Origin: Bacteroidota bacterium
Lineage (GTDB): Bacteria > Bacteroidota > Bacteroidia > J057 > JADKCL01
DNA: 64,000 nt
NCBI GenBank assembly: GCA_016718825.1
Contig: JADKCL010000011.1
Span: 62,001-126,000, forward strand
Direction of reading: 5' to 3'
The translations under genes were made by a program, and so were the position numbers. Below, in pieces: positions 1-8,841 of this stretch. Below the pieces are notes generated by a model, which was not told the DNA's origin, did not search any database, and saw only the letters and a list, made by a program, of their open reading frames with translations. The stretch's first letter is position 1; the number at the start of each line of letters is the position of its first letter.

Positions 1-2
1 TG

Positions 3-119
3 ATTTTGAAATCCGCCGGCCGCTTTTCGGGAAGTTTGGGGCCGCCGCCGAGCGTGGAACAGCTAAAGCACAGCATAGAAGCGATGCAAAAAACGAAGTG
101 CAGGGATTTCATGAAATGA
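3..119 (+). CDS. possible C-terminal end of an upstream gene (partial)
   Basis: The frame beginning at base 3 is open from the window edge to a TGA at 117-119. It reads as a plausible protein tail (SVEQLKHSIEAMQKTKC near the end). Only about 38 codons are visible and a second frame is also open here, so this could be chance. If real, it lies about 120 bases upstream of the flavoprotein gene on the same strand. No family can be assigned. Confidence 0.3.
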   Translation: MLKSAGRFSGSLGPPPSVEQLKHSIEAMQKTKCRDFMK

Positions 120-240
120 ATTTACGCGAATCCCTGCAGAATCCGAAATAGACTGGCTGGTGCTTGTTCGAACCTGAAGCTGGCATTTTCCAAAAGCAGG
201 ATCGGGTTCGCCGTTCGAATTTTGGCTAATTTGCCGCCAC

Positions 241-1482
241 ATGAAAAATGGATTGCATATCGCAGTGATTGGCGGCGGTGCCGCCGGATTTTTTGCGGCT
301 ATCCGCTGTGCGGAGCTGCATCCGGAGCATACCGTCACGATTTTGGAGCGGGGCGGCGACTTTCTGGAAAAAGTCCGCATCTCGGGCGGCGGGCGTTGCA
401 ATGTCTGCCCTTCGGAGTTTGTCCCCCGCGAATTGGTGAAATACTATCCGCGTGGCGGCCGCGAATTGATGGGCCCCTTCAATACATTTTGCAGCGGCGA
501 TACGGTGGGCTGGTTTGAAAGCCGCGGGGTGGCCCTCAAAACCGAGGACGATGGCCGGATGTTTCCCGTCACCGACGATTCCGAAACCATTGTACAATGC
601 CTCCGGCAAGCCGCCAAGGCGGCAGGCGTCTCCATGCTTGCCAAGCGCACCGTGATCGGCATCGAACCCGTCGATGGCCGCTGGCAAATCGACATCGCCC
701 GCGACAATCCGCTGGTGGTGGACCGCGTCTTGGTCGCGCCGGGCAGCACCAAAACCATCTGGGCCATCCTCGAAAAGCTCGGCCATACCATCGAACCGCC
801 CGTGCCGTCGCTGTTTACCTTTCACATCAGCGACCCGCGCATCGAAGGCTTGCAAGGGCTGTCCGTACCGGATGCGGAGGTGCGTGTGAGCACCGTGTCC
901 TCGCAAAGCGGGAAGGGTTTGAGCGCAAGGGGGCCGCTGTTGATCACGCATTGGGGCATGAGCGGGCCGGCCATCTTGAAGCTGAGCGCTTGGGGGGCAC
1001 GGACATTCGCGGAATTGGGCTATGGGTTTGATTGTGTCGTCAATTGGTTGGGGATCTTCTCCATGGAGCAGATGCAGGAACGCTTGCGACAGGAAAAAGA
1101 GGTGCAGGCGCGCCGCAAGGTGCAGGGCAAAAACCCATTCGATTTGCCCAACCGCCTCTGGAACACACTTTGCACGGCAGCCAAAATTTCGGACCACGCC
1201 AATTGGGGCGACCTGAGCAAGCAGCAGTTACAAGCCCTCGCCACCGAATTGGTCGCTGGAACCTACAAAGTCACGGGCAAAAGTGCCTTCAAGGATGAAT
1301 TCGTGACCTGCGGCGGCGTGCGCCTGAGCGAGGTCAACTTCAAGACCATGGAAAGCAAGGTTTTGCCGGGCGTCTTTTTCGCTGGCGAAATCCTGGACAT
1401 CGACGCGGTCACTGGCGGATACAATTTTCAGGCTGCCTGGACGACGGGCTGGGTGGCGGGGAGCGCCTTAGGGAGCGAATAG
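241..1482 (+). CDS. HI0933/YhiN-family NAD(P)/FAD-dependent oxidoreductase
   Basis: 413 residues, the usual length for the HI0933-like flavoprotein family (YhiN, BaiN-related). A dinucleotide-binding GxGxxG motif, AVIGGGAAGFFAAI, lies at about residues 8-21. The RISGGGRCNV motif typical of the family follows near residue 45. The C-terminal FAD-contacting segment GGYNFQAAWTTGWVAG is present near residue 393. The family is cytosolic and FAD-binding; its physiological substrate is generally unknown, so no reaction is assigned. The gene stands alone and converges on the CotH1 gene with only about 40 bases between stops. Confidence 0.93.
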   Translation: MKNGLHIAVIGGGAAGFFAAIRCAELHPEHTVTILERGGDFLEKVRISGGGRCNVCPSEFVPRELVKYYPRGGRELMGPFNTFCSGDTVGWFESRGVALKTEDDGRMFPVTDDSETIVQCLRQAAKAAGVSMLAKRTVIGIEPVDGRWQIDIARDNPLVVDRVLVAPGSTKTIWAILEKLGHTIEPPVPSLFTFHISDPRIEGLQGLSVPDAEVRVSTVSSQSGKGLSARGPLLITHWGMSGPAILKLSAWGARTFAELGYGFDCVVNWLGIFSMEQMQERLRQEKEVQARRKVQGKNPFDLPNRLWNTLCTAAKISDHANWGDLSKQQLQALATELVAGTYKVTGKSAFKDEFVTCGGVRLSEVNFKTMESKVLPGVFFAGEILDIDAVTGGYNFQAAWTTGWVAGSALGSE

Positions 1483-1520
1483 GTCATCCCTTCCAAGGTT
1501 GTCGGATAAATTTCCTGCAC

Positions 1521-3971
1521 CTACAACTTCACCACCTTTTTCACCAGCACAAAATCCGACGACTTGACGCGCAAGGCGTAGAGTCCCGCAGGGATATTTC
1601 CCGTGCCAAGGGTGAACAGTTGGGTGCCCGCCTCCCCTTCCTGCCTGATCACGACTTGCCCGAGCTCGTTTTGGAGTTCGATGGTACAAGCTTCCACCGT
1701 GGGATGGTCCAATGCAACCTGTAACTTATTGGAGAAGGGGTTCGGGTAAATGTCACCGCGCATTTCGTTGCCATCTGCAAGGCCTACATAAACAAACTGG
1801 ATGGAAATACTGGATGTGTCTTGACAACCAATCGAATCCGTGAGGATCAAGGTGACCACGTAAGCGCCGTCTGTGGCATAGGAATGCATTGGATTGACGG
1901 AAGTGGAGGTGTCACCATCCCCAAAATCCCAAAGATAACTCGTCGCATTTTGCACGGTTGGAGAGAAATTCCAATCCAAGCTTTGGGCGACTTGTTGGCC
2001 GGAGAAGCTGGCGTCGGGAATGGAAATTGCAACATCCATTTCTTTTCGCGCATAGCAACCCCATTGGTCGGTCACCAGCAAACCGTAGGTGCCGGGTGTG
2101 GTGAAAACAATGGTGGATGTATCAGGCCCGGGTTGCCAGTTGTAGTCGAACTGGGTGCCATTGAAGCCTGCGTCATAAAGGGTGGCATTGCATACGACCG
2201 TATCGGTTGGCAGATAAAAGACGGGCGGGGCAACATTCTCGGAATCGAGTTCGAGGTCCATCCAAGCCAATCGCCGCCCCATGTAGCTTCGGAGGGAATC
2301 CATGTGGACGTCATAAGTTTGACCACCCAGCAGATTCCACTTCACAAAATTGCGGGACTGCGCCTCGTTGACCAGTCCGTAGAGGCTGTCGATCAACGTG
2401 GTGAATGCGGTGTCGCTCAATGTATTTTCCCGGAGCATCGACCAACGGCAGGCGACTTGCTTGCGATAGTCTTGTTCCGTCCAAAGCTTGCTCCACCAAA
2501 ACGGAAATGGCCAATAGGGGTGGGTCATCTCCCAAACCCAGCCGCTTGTGCGGGCCGGCAGGGTATAGTCCATGGCGCGGTCATAGTCCCAAGGCGGACC
2601 AATTTTGAGCTTGCCGCCATCGGTCGCCTTTTCCTTGTACAAAAATGTGCTTCGTCCGTAACTGTCATAATTGACGCTGAATTCGTTGACGATCAAGAAA
2701 TCAACAAAGCTGGAGACCTTGATGAACTTCCGATATCCAGAATCCGGGTGAGCGAAATTGGGCCCATTCAGCACATTTTCAAAAGAGTCGACCACAGCGT
2801 GAATGTAATTTCTCTGCACAGGCAAGATGGTCGTTGCATTGGGATAGACAAACTTGAACTCCACTGGATAGTTGCAGGTGAGGTCGTTGATGGGAGGATA
2901 AATCGAATTCCATCCAGCAGGATCGCCGTTGATGTTCATTTCAATGATGTATCCCCCGGTCAAATCAACGCCGGCAGTATCGGTCGTCTTCAGTTTGGCA
3001 ATGTCGACGCGGTTGGAGTCGCGCTTGATTTTTTCGGTCAATGTATAATAACCGCTGTAGACGCCATCTACAAGCACTTCACAGGCCTTTGTCCGTGGCG
3101 CATAGACACCCATCCGCCTTGCCATTTCATAGGTAATCGTGTTTTTGATCAAGGTGCGGTCCAGGTATTCTGCCTTGAAAATCCAATCGTGCTCCACGGG
3201 CAATCCCAACAAATTGGTGTCCAATTCGAAGCCAAGGCTGTCGACGAGTTCAAAATCATAGTTTTTCTTGGGATAGGTAGGCCCGGTAAACCCTTGCCAT
3301 TCGGCCATGATCGTCCCGACAAACGCATAATTGGTCTGGTTGGTGTAGTTGCGATTGCCCGGGCCGTTGTCGATGATTTGCATCCTGACCGGCACCTTCG
3401 GATCATTGGCCATCGGAGTTCCCAGCGTTGTGAGCTTTACGATGGGTAGATTGCTCGAATAGAAAGGAAAAGGCTTGGCAGGATTTGCGCTGAAGGTAAG
3501 CCTCCAATCCACCAATGTGCCCACCCTTTGCGCGGCGGTATCTTTTACCCTTAACTTCCAGACCCCGTTGGGATTTTGGCCCATGTTGACATCGCCTAAA
3601 TAACCTTGGCAGAGGTAGCTACCGGTAAACGGGGCAGTTCCCGAAGCAATGGGTGTCCCCAATCCGGTCATGCAGGTATTGGTGAAATTGTCCCCGCTCC
3701 CACCGACCCCGGCAAAAAGCTTGATGATGACACCATTCGGTGCTTCGAGCCTGACATCCATGTCCGAGTCACGGGTGTGCAGGATGTTGATGCAGACAGA
3801 CTCCAAACCGTAAGTGGTATCGATAAACGGTGCCAAACCACTCACGGTGAGCGTGTAAATCGTTGTTGTGTTGTTGTCTGGGATTGTCTGATTGACTGTC
3901 GACGTGAACGTCTGACCAAACAATGAAGAAACGCAAAACAGCCCTACAAGAAGGGAAGCCAATCGATTCAT
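1521..3971 (-). CDS. secreted CotH-kinase-family protein with P domain, PKD domain and T9SS type A sorting signal (CotH1)
   Basis: About 816 residues starting at ATG 3971. An upstream in-frame ATG at 3995 would put eight polar residues before the signal peptide, so 3971 is preferred. Order: Sec signal peptide (MNRLASLLVGLFCVSSLFG); proprotein-convertase-like P domain (about 22-160); CotH-like domain (about 175-570) with LVDGVYSGYYTLTEKIKR, VNYDSYG and GPPWDYD; an Ig-like segment; a PKD domain with WDFGDGDTS (about 652-727); and a C-terminal T9SS sorting domain with YPNPFSNKL. CotH proteins are atypical kinases known from Bacillus spore coats. Export to the cell surface by T9SS is inferred. 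It is a paralogue of the protein encoded at 12782-14584, which has the same P plus CotH arrangement. Confidence 0.92.
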   Translation of the reverse strand: MNRLASLLVGLFCVSSLFGQTFTSTVNQTIPDNNTTTIYTLTVSGLAPFIDTTYGLESVCINILHTRDSDMDVRLEAPNGVIIKLFAGVGGSGDNFTNTCMTGLGTPIASGTAPFTGSYLCQGYLGDVNMGQNPNGVWKLRVKDTAAQRVGTLVDWRLTFSANPAKPFPFYSSNLPIVKLTTLGTPMANDPKVPVRMQIIDNGPGNRNYTNQTNYAFVGTIMAEWQGFTGPTYPKKNYDFELVDSLGFELDTNLLGLPVEHDWIFKAEYLDRTLIKNTITYEMARRMGVYAPRTKACEVLVDGVYSGYYTLTEKIKRDSNRVDIAKLKTTDTAGVDLTGGYIIEMNINGDPAGWNSIYPPINDLTCNYPVEFKFVYPNATTILPVQRNYIHAVVDSFENVLNGPNFAHPDSGYRKFIKVSSFVDFLIVNEFSVNYDSYGRSTFLYKEKATDGGKLKIGPPWDYDRAMDYTLPARTSGWVWEMTHPYWPFPFWWSKLWTEQDYRKQVACRWSMLRENTLSDTAFTTLIDSLYGLVNEAQSRNFVKWNLLGGQTYDVHMDSLRSYMGRRLAWMDLELDSENVAPPVFYLPTDTVVCNATLYDAGFNGTQFDYNWQPGPDTSTIVFTTPGTYGLLVTDQWGCYARKEMDVAISIPDASFSGQQVAQSLDWNFSPTVQNATSYLWDFGDGDTSTSVNPMHSYATDGAYVVTLILTDSIGCQDTSSISIQFVYVGLADGNEMRGDIYPNPFSNKLQVALDHPTVEACTIELQNELGQVVIRQEGEAGTQLFTLGTGNIPAGLYALRVKSSDFVLVKKVVKL

Positions 3972-4217
3972 ACCTTTGAAATTTCTCAGATCCAATACTA
4001 CCTACCTGCCAAACCGGCACCGAAATATGAAGCTATTAAGAATTTATTAATATTCCATTTATCAGCACCAAATCCCCTCAAAAAGCAGCGGTCTCCCGAT
4101 CTAGCTCGAAAAAAAGAAGCTTTTTCGTTCAAGAATTACTTGATTAGCTTACTTTTTGGCCTGCCAACTTCTGATAGAATTTTAGTCGAAGCATAAAAAA
4201 AATCGCGCACAACGTCC

Positions 4218-4928
4218 ATGAATCCTCCTCAATTTACTCCGCTGCCCACCATTCTTTTTCTGGTCATCACACTGTTTGTCTTCGTGGTAATTGTCCAAGG
4301 CTTGGTGGTCGGATTGCGCGGCATTAGACATCCGAATTATACGAGCATTCTTTATCTGGCGATTTTGGGGATGTTTTCTTGGCTGGGAGGACTGTTTCTC
4401 TTGAGTACGAATGGCTTCTTTGCCAATTTCACCTCCATGCCACCGCGTGTAACGGTGACGATTATCGTTCCATTCGCAGTGATTTTGTTTTTGACCTTCA
4501 AGCGTTCGTTCGGGGAGTTTTTGGATGTTTTGCATCCGATATTTCTCATTTACCTTCAGGCGTTTCGGATCTTGGTCGAAGTGGTGCTTTGGCTGCATTT
4601 CCGGGATGGCAATTGTCCCGAACAGATGACCTTTGAAGGATGGAATTTTGACATCATCGCCGGCATCACGGCGCCGATTGTTGGCTGGCTGGCATTCGGA
4701 GGAGGGCGCGAAAACAAGAAGTTGGCCATCGTCTGGAACTTGATCGGCATGGGGCTCCTGCTCAACATTGTAATTACAGCCATGCTTTCCGTCCCACAGA
4801 TTGGCGTCTTCACCCCACCCAACTACATGGTCGCCTATTGGCCGATGGTTTGGTTGCCCGGGTTTGTGGCCCCGTTTGCGATGATGCTGCATTTGTTTTC
4901 GCTAAGGCAGTTGTTTCGGATGAAGTGA
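4218..4928 (+). CDS. polytopic membrane protein of unknown function
   Basis: 236 residues, strongly hydrophobic, with roughly six or seven membrane-spanning segments (about 10-35, 43-65, 75-95, 105-125, 145-165, 177-200 and 205-230). It has no signal peptide distinct from the first membrane segment and no catalytic motif that I recognise. It is transcribed divergently from CotH1 and lies 125 bases upstream of pheS on the same strand. The pheS gene has its own -7 element in that gap, so co-transcription is not required. No family is assigned. Confidence 0.8.
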   Translation: MNPPQFTPLPTILFLVITLFVFVVIVQGLVVGLRGIRHPNYTSILYLAILGMFSWLGGLFLLSTNGFFANFTSMPPRVTVTIIVPFAVILFLTFKRSFGEFLDVLHPIFLIYLQAFRILVEVVLWLHFRDGNCPEQMTFEGWNFDIIAGITAPIVGWLAFGGGRENKKLAIVWNLIGMGLLLNIVITAMLSVPQIGVFTPPNYMVAYWPMVWLPGFVAPFAMMLHLFSLRQLFRMK

Positions 4929-5028
4929 CCGATGGTTCCAAAGCATCAATCGGCAAATTCGGGCAAAGCCAAATAAAATAATCGCAGCCCTTGGCGCCCA
5001 AGACCGCCTACAATTCCCCGCAGAATCG

Positions 5029-5036
5029 TAATTTTG
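5029..5036 (+). promoter_or_regulatory. -7 promoter element of pheS
   Basis: TAATTTTG matches the Bacteroidota -7 consensus TAnnTTTG and lies 17 bases upstream of the pheS ATG at 5054. No clear -33 TTTG stands at the expected distance. Its position supports 5054, not the upstream in-frame ATG at 4991, as the pheS start. Confidence 0.5.
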
Positions 5037-5053
5037 CAGCACATTTCTTAAGA

Positions 5054-6064
5054 ATGGAAGATAAGATCAATGCCGTCCATGCCGAGCTTGCCGCCTACGC
5101 GGGCACGGACGCAGAGGAATTCAAGCGGCTTTTCACGGGCAAAAAAGGATCGATCAGTCAGCTGTTTGAGGACTTCAAGGACCTCCCCGGCCCCGAAAAA
5201 GGCAAATTCGGGAAGTTGCTGAACGAGCTCAAGAATGCTGCAACGGTGCGCTTCACCGAATTGCAGTCCGAGGCACCCGCCAAACGCAGCAGCAGTGCGC
5301 CCGCCGACCTGACCTTGCCGGGCGACCCGCATTTTGTCGGTTCAAGGCATCCATTGTCGATCGTACAAAACCGCATTGTCTCCATTTTTGAGAAAATCGG
5401 CTTCGTCATCGCCGATGGCCCTGAAATCGAAGACGATTGGCACAACTTCACGGCCCTCAACATGCCCGAGGACCATCCGGCACGCGACATGCAAGACACG
5501 TTCTTCCTGAGCGACGACATGCTCCTGCGCACGCATACGAGCAACGTGCAGATTCGCGTGATGAAGGATCAAAAGCCGCCCATTCGCATCCTCGCGCCAG
5601 GCAAGGTCTACCGCAATGAAACCGTTTCGGCCCGTGCCCACGCATTCTTCCATCAGGTCGAAGGGCTTTACGTGGACAAGGACGTCTCCTTTCCCGACAT
5701 GGTGCAAGTGCTGGATTACTTTGCCAAGCAGATGTTTGGTTCCGAGACCAAGGTGAAGTTGCGCCCAAGCTTCTTCCCGTTCACAGAGATCAGCGCTGAG
5801 ATGGATGTGAGTTGCATGATCTGTGGCGGCAAAGGCTGCAATGTCTGCAAACACAGCGGCTGGGTCGAAATCCTGGGTTGCGGCATGGTCGATCCGGCGG
5901 TTTTGGAAAACTGCGGCATCGACCCCAATGTGTACAGCGGCTACGCCTTCGGGATGGGCATTGAGCGCATCGCGATGTTGAGCTACGGCATCAACGACTT
6001 GCGTTTGTTCTCACAAAATGACCTTCGCTTCCTTCAGCAGTTTCAGGTTTTGAATCCTTATTGA
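5054..6064 (+). CDS. pheS: phenylalanyl-tRNA synthetase alpha subunit
   Basis: 336 residues, the usual PheS length. It charges tRNA-Phe as the alpha subunit of the cytosolic alpha2beta2 enzyme. An N-terminal helical arm is followed by the class II catalytic core: FFHQVEGLYVD (motif 2 region), the Cys cluster CMICGGKGCNVC with GWVEILGCGMV, and motif 3 GMGIERIAML near the end. The start at 5054 (MEDKINAV) is chosen because the -7 element at 5029-5036 lies inside the longer frame from 4991. The beta subunit gene pheT is not adjacent. The next gene starts 1 base after the pheS stop codon, suggesting co-transcription. Confidence 0.97.
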   Translation: MEDKINAVHAELAAYAGTDAEEFKRLFTGKKGSISQLFEDFKDLPGPEKGKFGKLLNELKNAATVRFTELQSEAPAKRSSSAPADLTLPGDPHFVGSRHPLSIVQNRIVSIFEKIGFVIADGPEIEDDWHNFTALNMPEDHPARDMQDTFFLSDDMLLRTHTSNVQIRVMKDQKPPIRILAPGKVYRNETVSARAHAFFHQVEGLYVDKDVSFPDMVQVLDYFAKQMFGSETKVKLRPSFFPFTEISAEMDVSCMICGGKGCNVCKHSGWVEILGCGMVDPAVLENCGIDPNVYSGYAFGMGIERIAMLSYGINDLRLFSQNDLRFLQQFQVLNPY

Positions 6065-6065
6065 G

Positions 6066-6923
6066 ATGAAAACGATCAAAGACATCCATCATGTAGCGGT
6101 CATCGGTGCAGGCGTCATGGGACGCGGCATTGCGCTGGCGGCAGCATTGGTTGGTTACAAATCAACGGTGTATGATATTCATCCTCAAATGCTTGAGGAT
6201 GCCAAAGCCTACTTTGAAAAGTTCCTGAATGACTCGGTAAGCCGTGGCAAGATGGACGATGCAGGCCGTCAAAAAGTGCTTGACAACCTGGTCATCACCA
6301 GCCATTTGGGCGACCTTAAAGCCGACATCATCATCGAGGCCATTCTGGAAAATCTGGACCTGAAGCAAAAGGTTCTCCGCGAAATCGAGGCGATCAACAC
6401 GGAGGATGCGATCATCGCGAGCAATACGAGCACCATTCCGATTACCCGCATTGCAGCAGGATTGAAGGTTCCAGGTCGCCTGATCGGCATGCACTTTTTC
6501 AATCCGGCGCCGATCATGAAGCTCGTCGAGGTGATCTCGGGTGCAGCAACAGAGGCTTGGGTGAGCGATGTGACCTTTGCCTTGGCAAAGAAAATGGGCA
6601 AGACTCCGGTGCACGCACAGGACGAACCCGGCTTCATTGTGAACCGTGTCGCGCGACACTATTATCTGGAAAGCCTCAAACTGTTGGAGGAAAACGGTAC
6701 GGATCACGAAACGATCGACCGCCTGATGGAAAATGTCGGTTTCAAGATGGGCCCCTTCAAGCTGATGGACTTGATCGGTGTGGAAACGAACCATGAAGTG
6801 ACCAAGTCACTCTACGAAGCATTTTTCCATGACGAGAAATTCAGGCCGAGCAGAGTCCAGCAAAAAAAGGTCGATGCAGGCCATTTTGGCCGCAAAACCG
6901 GACGCGGATTCTACAACTACTAA
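6066..6923 (+). CDS. 3-hydroxyacyl-CoA (3-hydroxybutyryl-CoA) dehydrogenase
   Basis: 285 residues, full length for the short single-function family (Hbd/PaaH-like). It should oxidise L-3-hydroxyacyl-CoA to the 3-ketoacyl-CoA with NAD in fatty-acid or butanoate metabolism. An N-terminal Rossmann fold shows VIGAGVMGRGIA. The catalytic His lies in GMHFFNPAPIMKLVEVI, and the conserved Asn in GFIVNRV. The C-terminal dimerisation domain ends with GHFGRKTGRGFYNY. It begins 1 base after the pheS stop. Whether the substrate is hydroxybutyryl-CoA or a longer acyl-CoA cannot be told from sequence. Confidence 0.94.
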   Translation: MKTIKDIHHVAVIGAGVMGRGIALAAALVGYKSTVYDIHPQMLEDAKAYFEKFLNDSVSRGKMDDAGRQKVLDNLVITSHLGDLKADIIIEAILENLDLKQKVLREIEAINTEDAIIASNTSTIPITRIAAGLKVPGRLIGMHFFNPAPIMKLVEVISGAATEAWVSDVTFALAKKMGKTPVHAQDEPGFIVNRVARHYYLESLKLLEENGTDHETIDRLMENVGFKMGPFKLMDLIGVETNHEVTKSLYEAFFHDEKFRPSRVQQKKVDAGHFGRKTGRGFYNY

Positions 6924-6992
6924 ATTTCTTCAAAATTTGGTGTACCTTTTGCTAGGCTTTTGCATTTGGATCTTAATCCCAACCCAAGAATT

Positions 6993-7487
6993 ATGAAAGT
7001 GAAACATACGCTGCTTGCCCTTTTGCCGATCATGGTATTGCTCATGACAGGTTGTCCCGTCGGATTGGACTATTCACTGGGAAAACCGGGCTCTGAGGAA
7101 ATCAACAAGGCGTTGATTGGCACATGGGTCAATGCATCCGAAGAGGCGGAAGTGAAAAAGGTGAAACTCGCCAAAGGCAAAGACAACAGCTACGAGGTCA
7201 CGGTCTTGGAACGCGGGGAAATGTATTCGCTGGAAACAAACGATCTCCAAGGCTGGGTCACAAGTGTCGGGGAAAAGAGTTTTCTCTACCTGAAACCCGA
7301 CGGAGAGGAAAAGTACTACCATTACTGCTACTGGATGGACGGCGAAAATCTGATCACCTGCGATGTTTCCCTTCTCGATGGCGGCGTTGATGCAGTCACT
7401 TCGACGGAAACCTTGCGCCAACAAGTCGCCAAGTCCATGAGCATGTCTGACTGGGGCTCTGAAACACAGGAGTGGGGCAAGGAATAA
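6993..7487 (+). CDS. small lipoprotein of unknown function
   Basis: 164 residues from ATG 6993. An in-frame ATG at 6960 would add eleven polar residues before the signal peptide, so the later start is preferred. The N-terminus MKVKHTLLALLPIMVLLMTGC is a type II signal peptide with lipobox MTGC. The mature part has alternating charged and aromatic residues (EEAEVKKVKLAKGKDNSYEV, FLYLKPDGEEKYYHY) as in small beta-barrel lipoproteins. The function is unknown. It converges on the M16 peptidase pair. Confidence 0.82.
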   Translation: MKVKHTLLALLPIMVLLMTGCPVGLDYSLGKPGSEEINKALIGTWVNASEEAEVKKVKLAKGKDNSYEVTVLERGEMYSLETNDLQGWVTSVGEKSFLYLKPDGEEKYYHYCYWMDGENLITCDVSLLDGGVDAVTSTETLRQQVAKSMSMSDWGSETQEWGKE

Positions 7488-7530
7488 GCCTGTTCCTGGC
7501 TATCCTTTCGCTGCCAATCCGAAATTCAAA

Positions 7531-8841
7531 TTACATTTTACCGCATACGACTTCGAGCAATTGATCGGGTTGCAGGTACTGCGCTGCAAGCCGCTGGATA
7601 TCTGCGGGTGTTAAGGCCATGATGATATCGTGCTTCCGGTCAATTTCTTCGAATGAGAAGTCATTGATCAGTGCATTTTGGATCAGACCGAGCAGTTGGG
7701 AAGGCGTTTCGCGACCCGTCGCGGACTTTCCGAGCATGTAGTTGCGCACCAAGTCCAATTCAGACAGCGGCAACCCTTTGTCGATCAACAACAGCATTTC
7801 TTTTCGAATCTCTTCGAGGGTCGAATGGATATATTGATTGCCGACATCGGTTTGTACGACAAATAGTCCGTCGTACTTCATCGTCAGCCAAGCTGAACCA
7901 ACACCGTAGGTATAGCCTTTTTCTTCGCGGATGTTTTTCATCAGGCGCGATCCGAAGTAGCCACCGTATACCGTGTTCACGACCTGCATCGGATAATGGT
8001 CAGGATGGCTGCGCGGAAACGCGCGATGCCCTACACGTATGGTCGCCTGCATGGAATCAGGCTTTTCAAAATAATGAAGGCCGGTTGCCGCAGTTGGCAT
8101 ATCCCATCGGCCATGTGAGCCCGAGAGCGAAATTTTTTGATCGGGTGAATCCAACTTCTGACGGCCAATCGTTGCCTCCAACAATGCCAGCAATTGTGCT
8201 TCATTAAATCTGCCGGTAGCAATCACGCTTGCATTGGCGACATGGAAATGGGAGGCATGAAATTCCTTCAACTGCTCCAGGGTAATGGCGCGAATGTCGT
8301 CCTTTCCAGAATGCGCACCATAAGGATGTTGCGTTCCGAACAGCAGCCGATTGTACTCCTTGCGGGCGATATAGGCGGTTTTTTGCTCCTCGACATCCAT
8401 GTGTTGCAAGGTCCGATCGCGCATTTTTTCCAATTCGTCGGCGGGAAATGCAGGCTCCTGAATCATCTCGGCCCACAGCGGCACGGTGGATTGCAAATGC
8501 TTGGCAAGCGAAGTCAGGCCGACGGTGGCCGATTCGTAGCCCGATTCGACGTGAATAAATGCCCCAAACCGGTCCAAGACCCTGGCAAATTCAAGGCTGT
8601 TGTGGCTACGGGTCCCTTCTTGCATCATTTTTGCCGTGAACCCAGACACGGACGGCGCTGCTTCAAAGCTTTTGCCAGCAGGAAACAAGGCGTTCAACTC
8701 AACGATTTCCTGCGTACCAAACTGCAGCAGGTAGACGGGAATGCCATTGGCGAGATGGGCGACACGCACTTTTGGAAAAAGGATCTTTTCAAGGGGCGCT
8801 GCAGCGGGCGTAAGCGTACGATCAAGCATTGGATTTGCCAT
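7531..8841 (-). CDS. M16 family zinc-peptidase-like protein lacking the HxxEH motif (non-catalytic partner)
   Basis: 437 residues from ATG 8841 (MANPMLDRTLTP). The frame extends further upstream but overlaps the preceding M16 gene. It has the two M16 half-domains. Where active members carry HxxEH the sequence reads FTAKMMQEGTRSHNS, so the metal site is missing. The downstream motif RxxxxRxxYTYG is kept as EKGYTYGVGSAW, typical of the substrate-clamping half. Its start overlaps the 3' end of the upstream M16 gene by 20 bases, so the two are surely co-expressed. Such pairs (as in PqqL/YmxG-like and mitochondrial MPP systems) form active/inactive heterodimers; this assignment follows from family knowledge. 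Confidence 0.9.
   Translation of the reverse strand: MANPMLDRTLTPAAAPLEKILFPKVRVAHLANGIPVYLLQFGTQEIVELNALFPAGKSFEAAPSVSGFTAKMMQEGTRSHNSLEFARVLDRFGAFIHVESGYESATVGLTSLAKHLQSTVPLWAEMIQEPAFPADELEKMRDRTLQHMDVEEQKTAYIARKEYNRLLFGTQHPYGAHSGKDDIRAITLEQLKEFHASHFHVANASVIATGRFNEAQLLALLEATIGRQKLDSPDQKISLSGSHGRWDMPTAATGLHYFEKPDSMQATIRVGHRAFPRSHPDHYPMQVVNTVYGGYFGSRLMKNIREEKGYTYGVGSAWLTMKYDGLFVVQTDVGNQYIHSTLEEIRKEMLLLIDKGLPLSELDLVRNYMLGKSATGRETPSQLLGLIQNALINDFSFEEIDRKHDIIMALTPADIQRLAAQYLQPDQLLEVVCGKM

Noticed and set aside
1821..3449. Long plus-strand frame of 542 codons
   Set aside because: It lies antisense to the CotH1 gene, which has clear domains; this frame has none.
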